From NCBI RefSeq assembly GCF_022867795.2, contig NZ_CP107006.1, forward strand, positions 6,247,501 to 6,309,489: DNA of 61,989 bases. Direction: 5' to 3'. The notes below the pieces were generated by a model. The model saw only the letters and a list, made by a program, of their open reading frames with translations. It searched no databases and had not been told where the DNA came from. Both the position numbers and the translations under genes were made by a program. Every line of letters starts with the position of its first letter. Position 1 is the stretch's first letter. The DNA comes from Chitinophaga horti. Lineage in GTDB: Bacteria > Bacteroidota > Bacteroidia > Chitinophagales > Chitinophagaceae. Below are positions 29,540 through 37,662 of the stretch, one piece after another.

Positions 29540-29986
29540 CTACTCAGCTACTACTTCAAATTCCAGCTCAGCTTCGTTGCCTTTACCGAAATCCAGTTTC
29601 GCTTTGTAAGTACCCAGTTCTTTTACATCGTCCAGGATGATGATACGACGACGGTCGATCTCATAACCTTTCTGTTCTTTGATAGCGCGGGCGATCTGAA
29701 CGCCGGTTACACTACCGAAAATTTTACCGGAAGTACCGGTTTTAGCGCCGATTTTAACAGGAGCAGCTTTCAGTACTTCAACCACTTTCGCGATTTCAGC
29801 AAGCATTTTCTCCTCTTTTACTTTCTGCACTTTTACGCGTTCGTCCAGTTGCTTCAGGTTAGAAGGGCTGGCTTCTACGGCAAATTTCTGGGGAATCAGG
29901 AAGTTCCTGGCGTAACCGTTCTTTACGCTAACCAGTTCATTTTTCTGGCCCAGATTATCAACGTCTTGTATTAAGATGATTTGCAT
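29540..29986 (-). CDS. rplI: 50S ribosomal protein L9
   Basis: A 148-residue L9. The N-terminal 23S-binding domain begins MQIILIQDVDNLGQKNELV with the conserved VKNGYARNFLIP motif, followed by a long connecting helix and the C-terminal domain (TGKIFGSVT...). Length is the family norm. It is the last gene of rpsF-rpsR-rplI, 6 bp after rpsR. Confidence 0.97.
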   Translation of the reverse strand: MQIILIQDVDNLGQKNELVSVKNGYARNFLIPQKFAVEASPSNLKQLDERVKVQKVKEEKMLAEIAKVVEVLKAAPVKIGAKTGTSGKIFGSVTGVQIARAIKEQKGYEIDRRRIIILDDVKELGTYKAKLDFGKGNEAELEFEVVAE

Positions 29987-29992
29987 AACTTC

Positions 29993-30259
29993 TTACTTTA
30001 AAAGGTCAGTAACATAAGGCAACAGCGCCATTTGACGAGCTTTTTTAATAGCCTCGGCTACTTTACGCTGGAATTTCAGAGAGTTACCAGTGATACGACG
30101 TGGCAGCATTTTGCCCTGGTCGTTCAGGAACTTCTTCAGGAACTCACCATCTTTGTAATCGACATACTTGATGCCCAGTTTCTTGAAACGACAGTATTTC
30201 TTCTGGCGTTTCTCCTGCTTAACCGCGGTTAAGTATTTGATTTCTTGTTTAACTGCCAT
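29993..30259 (-). CDS. rpsR: 30S ribosomal protein S18
   Basis: An 88-residue S18. The core YVDYKDGEFLKKFL...GKMLPRRITGNS...AIKKARQMALLPYV matches the family. It binds with S6 on the platform of the small subunit, consistent with the rpsF-rpsR order. Spacing is 5 bp to rpsF and 6 bp to rplI. Confidence 0.97.
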   Translation of the reverse strand: MAVKQEIKYLTAVKQEKRQKKYCRFKKLGIKYVDYKDGEFLKKFLNDQGKMLPRRITGNSLKFQRKVAEAIKKARQMALLPYVTDLLK

Positions 30260-30264
30260 AACTT

Positions 30265-30618
30265 TTAAGCTTCAACGGTTTTGGATTCAGCATTCAGGCT
30301 ACCACGTTTCCTTGCGTTGTACGCTACCGCGTGCTTGTCAAGTTTAGTAACCATGTAACGCAATACATTTTCATCGCGATTCAGCTGGATCTTCAGCTTC
30401 TCATTGAGGTCGGATGGCGCACTGAACTCCAGAACCAGGTACATGCCCGTGGTTTTCTTCTGGATGGGATACGCCAGTGATTTCAGACCCCAGGGATTTT
30501 CGTGCGTAATTGTACCGCCGTTATCTTTAATAACGTCAGCAAATTTCTTCTGAATAGATTTAGAATCTTCTTCAGACAGCACAGGGGTAAAAATCACCAT
30601 CAATTCGTAGTTTGACAT
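30265..30618 (-). CDS. rpsF: 30S ribosomal protein S6
   Basis: A 117-residue S6, beginning MSNYELMVIFTPVLSEED. The longer open frame adds 23 residues that do not resemble S6, so I start at ATG 30618. GLKSLAYPIQKKTTGMYLVLEF is the conserved central strand region. It leads the rpsF-rpsR-rplI operon and has a good TAnnTTTG element about 50 nt upstream. Confidence 0.95.
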   Translation of the reverse strand: MSNYELMVIFTPVLSEEDSKSIQKKFADVIKDNGGTITHENPWGLKSLAYPIQKKTTGMYLVLEFSAPSDLNEKLKIQLNRDENVLRYMVTKLDKHAVAYNARKRGSLNAESKTVEA

Positions 30619-30665
30619 AATTCCCTGATTTGTTTGTAAATAATTAAAAATTAAAATTTGGAGTG

Positions 30666-30700
30666 CAAAGATAGGGGATTTTTCCAATTAAAAGCCTTGT
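30666..30700 (-). promoter_or_regulatory. Promoter of rpsF-rpsR-rplI
   Basis: On the minus strand TATCTTTG (plus-strand 30666-30673) matches the Bacteroidota -7 element, ~50 nt before rpsF. The -33 region (about 30692-30700) is A/T-rich but lacks a clear TTTG. Confidence 0.6.
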
Positions 30701-31271
30701 CTGGCTGTATTTTCAAAGAAAAAGGCCGCCCCTCTCAAAGGCAGCCGTCTACGTTCGATCGGTTTCTTCAAAAAGATAACAGGTTAACACTTTTCAGGAG
30801 TGCATTATCGGAAATCTTAATACTTACATGGTTAGCTAGTATAGCATTCCAACAATGTCTGCAAGTTAAGGTAGTTTCATATAATACGATTGTAATATTT
30901 TTCTCCTTTTAGTCATCTTCACATCTCTCCCCATCCTCCGTTGCGTCGCACACTTGTACTTTTTTTATTTCCATCAACAGGCGAGTTAACCCTTCATCCG
31001 GGATTAGCTACCCAAGGTGAAAAGCGGGTGTCAAGTATACTTAGTAATCTCCTAACTAACTGACAAGTTTTTCTAGTATAAGACAAAGGGCTGTTTACGC
31101 TGGTACTGAACCATCACCCAACCATCACTGAACCATCACCCAACCATCCGGGCCGGCTTCGCCCTTTTTTCAAAATTAGCGCTCTGTCCGGTGTTTAAAA
31201 GGTTTATCGGTAGGGTTGCAGCAAGTATCTCCGAAGGATTCCCGGTGCCCGGGAAGGGATCTGCCGATGCG

Positions 31272-31316
31272 GTGAGTGACACAACGGCGGCTGAAGAAGG
31301 GGCTGAAGCTGGTGCC
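31272..31316 (+). repeat. Dispersed 45-bp element, copy 1
   Basis: GTGAGTGACACAACGGCGG... to GGTGCC. It matches 61818-61862 at about 38 of 45 positions, with no gaps. Both copies lie in intergenic DNA. Confidence 0.6.
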
Positions 31317-31338
31317 CGGAAAAGAGAAACCAGACATC

Positions 31339-31370
31339 TTGTCAGCCTGCCGGCCATGGCACATACTTTG
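31339..31370 (+). promoter_or_regulatory. Possible htpG promoter
   Basis: TTG at 31339-31341 and TACTTTG at 31364-31370 resemble the Bacteroidota promoter with the -7 element one base short. It is ~35 bp before the htpG ATG. I see no CIRCE or other heat-shock operator. Confidence 0.35.
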
Positions 31371-31405
31371 AAAATCATTGCACCTAGCTAAAATCAGAAA
31401 ATATT

Positions 31406-33229
31406 ATGCAGAAAGGTGCCATCCGCGTTCAGACGGAAAATATCTTCCCCATTATCAAGAAATTTCTTTACTCCGATCACGAAATCTTTATCCGTGAACT
31501 GGTAAGTAATGCCGTAGACGCTACCCAAAAGCTCAAAACCCTCGCCAGCGTAGGTGAGTTTAAAGGCGAACTGGGTGAACTGGACATCACCGTAAAAGTG
31601 GATAAAGAGAACAAAACGATCACTATTTCCGACCGTGGTATCGGTATGACCGCCGAGGAAGTAGATAAATATATTAACCAGGTGGCCTTCTCGGGCGCCG
31701 AGGAGTTCGTGAATAAATATAAAGACCAGGGCAATGGCGCCAACATCATTGGTCACTTTGGTCTCGGTTTTTACTCTTCTTTTATGATCTCTGATAAGGT
31801 AGAGATCATCTCCAAATCCTGGAAAGATGCGCCTGCCGTACGTTGGGAGTGCGATGGCAGCCCGGAATACCAGCTGGAAGAAACTACCCGCGCCGACCGT
31901 GGTACGGATATCGTGATGTATGTGAACGAAGACAGCCTGGAGTTTCTGGAAGACGGCCGTGTACGCAGCATCCTGGAAAAATTCTGTCGCTTCCTGCCAG
32001 TGCCTATCAAGTTTCACGACGAGCAAATCAATAACCCAACGCCCGCCTGGACTAAAAAGCCTAGTGAGCTGACCACCGAAGATTACCAGAACTTCTATAA
32101 AGAACTGTACCCTTTCTCCGAACCACCGCTGTTTTGGATTCACCTGAATGTGGACTATCCGTTTAACCTGACAGGCATCCTGTATTTCCCGGCTATTAAA
32201 AAGACCTACGAAATGCAGAAAGACAAGATCAACCTGTACAGCAACCAGGTATACGTAACCGACGAGGTGAAAGACATCGTTCCCGAATTCCTGATGCTGC
32301 TGCATGGTGTGATCGACAGTCCGGATATTCCGTTGAACGTAAGCCGCAGCTACCTGCAGGGCGATCCGAATGTACGTAAGATCAACGCGCACATTACGAA
32401 AAAAGTAGCCGATAAGCTGGACGAGATCTTCCGCAACGACCGTAAATCTTTCGAAGAAAAATGGGAGCACACCGGCCTGTTCGTGAAATACGGTATGATG
32501 ACCGACGACAAGTTTTACGAGAAGGCGAACAAGTTCCTCGTGATGGAAGATGTAGACGGCGGTACCTTCTACACACTGGACGAGCTGCGTAATGAAACGC
32601 AGGCGCTGCAAACAAACAAAGAAGGTAAGCTGGTGATCATCTACTCCACCAACCCGGTGCAGCAGGATAGCTATGTGTGGGCCGCAAAATCGAAAGGTTA
32701 TAAAGTAGTGAAGATGGAAACCCTTGTGGATGCCGCCTTCATCAACACCATAGAGCAAAAGTGGGACAATGTACAATTCACCCGTGTGGATGCCGACATT
32801 GCTGACAACCTGATCGACGCGAACGAGAATAAAGACAGCGTGCTTACCGAAGAGCAGACTACCAAACTGAAAGACATTTTCACCTTCCAGTTACAGTCGC
32901 AGCCAAACATTAAAGTAGATTTCAAAGGACTGGCTGCGGATGCACAGCCGGTAATCGTTACCCGCAGCGAGTTTATGCGCCGTATGAAAGACATGGCGGC
33001 CGTTAGCGGACAAGCGAACAGCTGGTACTCACAACTGCCCGACGAAATCACCATGACCGTAAACGCCAACCACCCGATATACCAGGACATCCTGAAAGAG
33101 GCGGACGGTGGCCGTCAGCAAAAGCTGGTACGCAACCTGGCCGATCTGGCTTTGTTGTCGCAGCACCTGCTGACCGGTGCAGATCTTACTGCGTTCGTAC
33201 ACAGGAGCGTAGAATTGCTGAAAGTGTAG
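31406..33229 (+). CDS. htpG: Molecular chaperone HtpG (Hsp90)
   Basis: A 607-residue bacterial Hsp90. The N-terminal GHKL ATPase domain has ELVSNAVDAT (31-40), DRGIGM (76-81) and the lid GHFGLGFYS (116-124). The middle domain carries the conserved ...NVSRSYLQGD... motif with the catalytic-loop Arg, and the C-terminal dimerisation domain follows. It folds client proteins in an ATP-dependent cycle. It is a single gene with a terminator 100 bp after the stop. Length is slightly under the 610-640 typical for the family. Confidence 0.97.
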   Translation: MQKGAIRVQTENIFPIIKKFLYSDHEIFIRELVSNAVDATQKLKTLASVGEFKGELGELDITVKVDKENKTITISDRGIGMTAEEVDKYINQVAFSGAEEFVNKYKDQGNGANIIGHFGLGFYSSFMISDKVEIISKSWKDAPAVRWECDGSPEYQLEETTRADRGTDIVMYVNEDSLEFLEDGRVRSILEKFCRFLPVPIKFHDEQINNPTPAWTKKPSELTTEDYQNFYKELYPFSEPPLFWIHLNVDYPFNLTGILYFPAIKKTYEMQKDKINLYSNQVYVTDEVKDIVPEFLMLLHGVIDSPDIPLNVSRSYLQGDPNVRKINAHITKKVADKLDEIFRNDRKSFEEKWEHTGLFVKYGMMTDDKFYEKANKFLVMEDVDGGTFYTLDELRNETQALQTNKEGKLVIIYSTNPVQQDSYVWAAKSKGYKVVKMETLVDAAFINTIEQKWDNVQFTRVDADIADNLIDANENKDSVLTEEQTTKLKDIFTFQLQSQPNIKVDFKGLAADAQPVIVTRSEFMRRMKDMAAVSGQANSWYSQLPDEITMTVNANHPIYQDILKEADGGRQQKLVRNLADLALLSQHLLTGADLTAFVHRSVELLKV

Positions 33230-33332
33230 TGAGCGCACTCCGCTGTAACTACGCCTGAGCGTGGAATTGTAACAATGCTTTGAGGGGCGGTCTGCGCCAT
33301 AATGTAGCACTTGCCTCCCAATTCAAATAAAT

Positions 33333-33375
33333 AAAGCCGTGTAGGAGAAAAAGTTCTCTTATACGGCTTTTCTTT
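33333..33375 (+). terminator. Terminator of htpG
   Basis: Stem AAAGCCGTGTAGGAGAA / TTCTCTTATACGGCTTT with two mismatches and an AAAG loop, followed by TCTTT. Purine-to-T flanks suggest it can also work on the opposite strand. Confidence 0.8.
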
Positions 33376-33624
33376 AATTCGTATTTTTTAGCATAATATA
33401 TTTAATTCAGTAATAAGACGCTTTTTGATATTCCCGCAAACCCTTTATAGAAAAGGGTTACAAAGGCTATCAGTTTGTGTACCACTTACATCCTTCTGGC
33501 ACAACGTTTTCATACAAGCTATACTATAAGCCTATTAAACGCGTTTTGGTGATGTGAATGAAAATGGTGCCTCCCGGCATCGGCTCAACAACTATTGTAA
33601 ACCATATCACAAAACCTGACTTTT

Positions 33625-34452
33625 ATGATTACCATCAAAAGCAAGGCTGCTATTGCAGCTAACGTAAAAACTTTGGCCCTTTTTGCCGGCCTGCTCACAT
33701 TCGCTTCCTGTTCAAAAGAAGACACGACAGAAAAAATTACGAACGACAACGAGGTGCTGGTAGCACCGAACGAAAGCGGATTTGTGAAACAGTCGCCTTT
33801 ATGGTCCGTAAAAACCCTGACCAATCCGAGTAAAGCCGGCGGTATCAATCCGCAGTACCTGCTTTACACGGCATCGACCTACAACACGCACACCAGCTCA
33901 AAATGGCCTGTGATCATCTTTTTGCACGGTGTTGGCGAGCGCGGATCGAACATCAACCAGATCCGCAATGTAGGATTGCCAAGAAAAATCGGTAACCAAA
34001 CCGACTTTATGTTCCTGGTGGTAGCCCCTCAATGTAAGGCTAACACCTGGTGGGACATTCCCAGCCTGAATGCCCTGTACGCGGAAATCATTGCCAGGTA
34101 CAATGTAGATCCGAAAAGGATTTACCTCACAGGCCTGAGCATGGGCGGTTACGGTACCTGGGACTGGGCCATGTTGAATCCAGAGAAGTTTGCTGCGGTG
34201 GCACCTATTTGTGGTGGCGCCGATTACCTGGATAAGGTAGCAAACATGAAAAACGTTCCTACCTGGACTTTCCACAACGTGGATGATCCGACAGTAGGAG
34301 TAGAGAACACCCGAGAAATCGTAGCGAAGCTGCGTGGAGCCGGTAATACCCGCGTGAAATACACCGAAAATCCAACCGGCGGCCACGACGCCTGGACGAA
34401 GGCGTATGCAAATGCGGACCTGTATTCCTGGTTCAAATCTTATCGTAAATAA
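33625..34452 (+). CDS. Secreted alpha/beta hydrolase lipoprotein 1 (PHB-depolymerase-like esterase)
   Basis: A 275-residue protein with a lipoprotein signal (lipobox FASC, Cys29) and an alpha/beta hydrolase domain from about residue 60. The oxyanion HGVGERG lies at 101-107, the nucleophile elbow GLSMGGYG at 170-177 (Ser172), the acid in HNVDDPTVG (Asp220 or Asp221) and His254 in TGGHDAWTKAY. APQCKANTWWDIPSLNALY is a cluster signature. The family resembles predicted peptidases/feruloyl- and PHB-type esterases (COG4099-like); the substrate is not known. It is the first of four tandem paralogs, with a leader motif (TATTnTAAACCATATCA) shared with paralog 2. Confidence 0.85.
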   Translation: MITIKSKAAIAANVKTLALFAGLLTFASCSKEDTTEKITNDNEVLVAPNESGFVKQSPLWSVKTLTNPSKAGGINPQYLLYTASTYNTHTSSKWPVIIFLHGVGERGSNINQIRNVGLPRKIGNQTDFMFLVVAPQCKANTWWDIPSLNALYAEIIARYNVDPKRIYLTGLSMGGYGTWDWAMLNPEKFAAVAPICGGADYLDKVANMKNVPTWTFHNVDDPTVGVENTREIVAKLRGAGNTRVKYTENPTGGHDAWTKAYANADLYSWFKSYRK

Positions 34453-34477
34453 TAGCCGGGAGCACTATTTTAGGGAG

Positions 34478-34518
34478 TGGGAGAAATATTTCAGGATATT
34501 TCTCCCATTTTGTTTTTC
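34478..34518 (+). terminator. Terminator after hydrolase 1
   Basis: Stem TGGGAGAAATAT / ATATTTCTCCCA, loop TTCAGG, followed by TTTTGTTTTTC. It separates paralogs 1 and 2, so paralog 2 probably has its own promoter. Confidence 0.85.
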
Positions 34519-34760
34519 TATAATCTATGATAATTACGGAGGTCTATCTACCTGATCCTGAATAGGGTGACCTCGCTATGGAGCGGTCATACCGCAGTTA
34601 AGTGTCCATCATACGCCCCAAAACACTTCCCTGCAGCGAAATCTGGCGCAATTTTTTCTACAGAGTGGGTACCTATATCAAAATAAATTCCAACTTATAG
34701 AGTTTTACAGGAAAGCCTTTTAACCGGGGCATATTATTATAAACCATATCAGGAAAACAC

Positions 34761-35643
34761 ATGACAACAACACACAGCTGGTTTACCAGACCTATGACGC
34801 TCATTACGTTATTGGCGGCCGGATGGCTGTTTTTCGCAGCATGCGCCAAGGAACGGAGCATTTCACCGGATAAGGAGGCAGAGCATCCTGGCGGCGGCGG
34901 TGGTATTGATACAACCGGCACCGGCGGAAAAGATACGACTACCAACAATGGTGGCGGCACAGGTGGTGCGAAGGATGATTTTGCGCAGCTGCCTGCCGGT
35001 ATTTCCGTACAAACCTTAACAGCCTCTGCCCCGGCGATCAACAAGCAGTACGTGGTGTATACACCTTCTACTTATAATACAGATAAAACGAAAAGCTGGC
35101 CGGTTATCATCTTCCTGCACGGGATAGGGGAGCGTGGCAGTAATATTAATTCCGTAAAGAACGTAGCGTTGCCAAGAAAACTGGCGGCAGAAAAAGACTT
35201 CCAGTTCGATGATCGCACCGCAGTGCAGTGCCGATGAATGGTGGGATACGCGCAGCCTCGATGCGCTGTACACCGAAGTACTGGCTAAATACAATGTAGA
35301 TCCAAGCCGCGTATACCTCACCGGTTTAAGTATGGGTGGATATGGTGCCTGGAATTGGGGTATGAAAGCTGCCGACAAATTTGCTGCGGTTGCACCCATC
35401 TGCGGCGGTGCCGATTACCCGGACCTGGTATGTAACCTGAAGAACAAACCAGTGTGGGTGTTCCATAACGCGAACGATCCTACGGTGGGGGTAGAGAACA
35501 GTCGTAACCTGGTAGCGGCACTTAAAAAATGCGGCAGCACTTCCGTTACTTACACCGAAAATGCTACTGGTGGTCACGACGCCTGGACCAAAGCATACAA
35601 CAATCCGGATTTGTATACCTGGATGCTGAAATTTAAGAAGTAG
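34761..35643 (+). pseudogene. Secreted alpha/beta hydrolase lipoprotein 2, frame broken as given
   Basis: A paralog of the previous gene split into two frames. The first (34761-35237) has a lipoprotein signal (lipobox FAAC), a Gly/Thr-rich linker (about residues 40-75), the domain start and HGIGERGSNI, then runs out at ...DFQFDDRTAVQC. The second continues from ATG 35209 with MIAPQCSADEWWDTRSLDALY, GLSMGGYGAWNWG and NATGGHDAWTKAY. In the other paralogs three residues separate the F of (F/N)FxF from AP; here one codon is reduced to G35208, consistent with a 2-base deletion. All catalytic residues survive if the frame is restored. It may be a sequencing error or a real loss. Confidence 0.8.
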
Positions 35644-35689
35644 TCATAGCCTTGCCAAATAAGCTGTTATAACGTATACAGCCAAAACG

Positions 35690-35745
35690 AAAATGCAAAA
35701 TGAAAAACGTGCTATTGTTTAGCACGCTATCATTTTGCATTTTTG
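35690..35745 (+). terminator. Terminator after hydrolase 2
   Basis: A long imperfect stem: GCAAAATGAAAAACGTGCT / AGCACGCTATCATTTTGC, loop ATTGTTT, followed by ATTTTTGC. It lies before the third paralog. Confidence 0.75.
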
Positions 35746-35900
35746 CATTTATTCGGGATATACCTGTGAATAAAACCAGTGAACGTTTCTTTTGCAGCAG
35801 AGAAAAATCCGGATCTCCGATATAGTTTTAGCCATTCCCTTACCATGACCCTCACCTGTATTGCAGGTGGTGATTTGTTTATTATTCCTTATATCTATCT

Positions 35901-36719
35901 ATGTACAGCAAAAAGACTGAAGTCTCTTTCATGGCACTATGTGCCGCCGCATTATTTTGTTTGACGATCCAAACTTCCTGCGCTGGCGACAGCGACATTC
36001 AACCTGACGAGGACACCGTTGTTACCGTACCTGGCCCCGTAAAATTTGCGCCGCAGTCCATTGGTCTGAGCGTAAAAAAGATGGATAACAAGGATACGGG
36101 CGGCATCAGTTCCCAATACCTGTTATACATCCCCGAAGGTTATAACGAGCACCAGGAGAAACTATGGCCCATGATCGTTTACCTGCACGGCCAGGGCGAA
36201 CGTGGTACTGATATTGACCTGGTAAAGAATATGGGTTTACCGAAGAAAGCGGCCAGTGATAAAAACTTTCCGTTCATCGTCATCGCACCGCAGTGTAACA
36301 AGGCTACCTGGTGGGATTTACCAAGTGTAAGCCGCCTGTACACCGAGGCGCTCAAGAAATACAACATCGATCAAACCCGCCTGTACCTTACCGGTAACAG
36401 TATGGGAGGTTTCGCCTGTTGGGAATGGGCCATCCTGCGCCAGGACCGCTTCGCTGCCATCGTACCGATCAGCGCACCGAAGCCGGACAATTGGGCGGAT
36501 GCCTGTAAAACCAGCACCAAACCAATATGGGCCATTCACAATGCCGACGATTCACAGGTGCCTGTCGCTAACGCGCGCTTCATGCGCGATACGCTAACGC
36601 TTAAATGTAAGTCCACCACCTTTAAATACACCGAACACGCCACGGGCGGTCACGATGCCTGGACGAAGGCATACGACGATGCAGCATTGTACGAGTGGCT
36701 GTTGCAACAAAAAAAGTAA
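35901..36719 (+). CDS. Secreted alpha/beta hydrolase 3 (putative lipoprotein)
   Basis: A 272-residue paralog. The signal peptide ends in IQTSC (Cys27), a plausible but non-ideal lipobox. The domain keeps LHGQGERGTDI, FPFIVIAPQCNKATWWDLPS, a variant nucleophile elbow GNSMGGFA, the acid NADDSQVP and TGGHDAWTKAYDDAALYEWL. It departs most in the middle (PISAPKPDNWADAC instead of PICGGADY), suggesting a different substrate pocket. It starts at ATG 35901 and is followed 65 bp later by the fourth paralog with a small hairpin (CCCCAG/CTGGGG) between. Confidence 0.85.
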   Translation: MYSKKTEVSFMALCAAALFCLTIQTSCAGDSDIQPDEDTVVTVPGPVKFAPQSIGLSVKKMDNKDTGGISSQYLLYIPEGYNEHQEKLWPMIVYLHGQGERGTDIDLVKNMGLPKKAASDKNFPFIVIAPQCNKATWWDLPSVSRLYTEALKKYNIDQTRLYLTGNSMGGFACWEWAILRQDRFAAIVPISAPKPDNWADACKTSTKPIWAIHNADDSQVPVANARFMRDTLTLKCKSTTFKYTEHATGGHDAWTKAYDDAALYEWLLQQKK

Positions 36720-36784
36720 AGTAATTAGTCCCCAGGCATGTTCTGGGGATTTAATACTTTTACACCGGAACGAAGAAAGGCCTT

Positions 36785-37540
36785 ATGTATATACACCGAC
36801 TGTTATTGTGCTGCCTGCTAATGGTATTTGCCACTGCGCCCGTTTACGCTGTAAGCGAGCCGGGCGACACCCTCTATTATGCGAAACAAGCGCCTGGTAT
36901 TTCTGTTAAAAAGATGCGGCTGCCCGCCCGCAGCATCGATCAATATGTATTATACACGCCATCTACTTACAATACGGACAGGAATAAACGCTGGCCGGTA
37001 TTGATATTCCTGCATGGTAAAGGCGAGCGGGGTAATGATATTAACCTTGTTAGAAAGATGGGCATTCCCTGGCGCCTGCGTGATATTCCTAATTTTCCTT
37101 TCGTGGTGATTGCCCCGCAATGTAAACTGAACGTCAACACCTGGGACGTGGCCAGCTTAAACGCCTTGTGGCCCGACATCGTACGACTCTACCGCATCGA
37201 TACCAATCGCGTATACCTTACCGGCCTGAGTATGGGCGGCAACGGCACCTGGATGTGGGGCATGAATAGTCCGGAGAAGTTTGCTGCACTGGCACCCATG
37301 TGTGGCTGGGGTAATCCGGCTAATGCCTGTGCCTTAAAAGATAAGCCGATGAAAGTGTTTCATAACGCCGACGATGATACGGTGCCTGTGAACGGCTCTC
37401 GCAGACTGGTGAATGCGATCAAAGCATGTGGAGGAAAGAAGGTAGAATATACAGAGCGGCCTACGGGCGGGCATGATGCCTGGTCGACCCCTTACTACGA
37501 TACGAAGTTTTACGAGTGGTTGCTGAAGCAGTCGAAATAA
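36785..37540 (+). CDS. Secreted alpha/beta hydrolase 4
   Basis: A 251-residue paralog, the shortest. It has a Sec signal (cleavage after VYA, near residue 22) instead of a lipobox, so it is probably released into the periplasm or secreted. LHGKGERGNDI, FPFVVIAPQCKLN, GLSMGGNGTWMWG and TGGHDAWSTPYYDTKFYEWL are conserved, so the Ser-Asp-His triad is intact. It converges with recJ; the 122-bp gap holds only weak inverted repeats. Confidence 0.85.
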   Translation: MYIHRLLLCCLLMVFATAPVYAVSEPGDTLYYAKQAPGISVKKMRLPARSIDQYVLYTPSTYNTDRNKRWPVLIFLHGKGERGNDINLVRKMGIPWRLRDIPNFPFVVIAPQCKLNVNTWDVASLNALWPDIVRLYRIDTNRVYLTGLSMGGNGTWMWGMNSPEKFAALAPMCGWGNPANACALKDKPMKVFHNADDDTVPVNGSRRLVNAIKACGGKKVEYTERPTGGHDAWSTPYYDTKFYEWLLKQSK

Positions 37541-37662
37541 AAGCAGCTGTCAGTGCCGGGTTTTGATATTAACCTGGTATGCCGGTTCTGAACGTATGTG
37601 TTGCCGCATGCAGCTCCTTTGATTGTTGCGGTACAAGAATCCAGGTGGATAGTATAGGGGTG

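Larger units (their letters stand above)
30701..31405. other. Intergenic region without a supported gene
   Basis: About 700 bp. It holds a 22-bp direct duplication (CTGAACCATCACCCAACCATC at 31106 and 31128), a weak GGGC-loop-GCCC hairpin with a T run near 31150-31172, and a 45-bp dispersed element at 31272-31316. Short ORFs on both strands (60-80 residues) overlap each other and are not supported. A possible htpG promoter lies at its right edge. Confidence 0.6.

Noticed and set aside
31191..31391. Short ORF ending just before htpG
   Set aside because: Overlaps the dispersed element and the possible htpG promoter; opposite-strand ORFs of similar size exist, so coding is not supported.
31394..32776. 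460-codon antisense ORF opposite htpG
   Set aside because: A shadow frame of a conserved gene; composition is not protein-like and htpG motifs are clear on the other strand.
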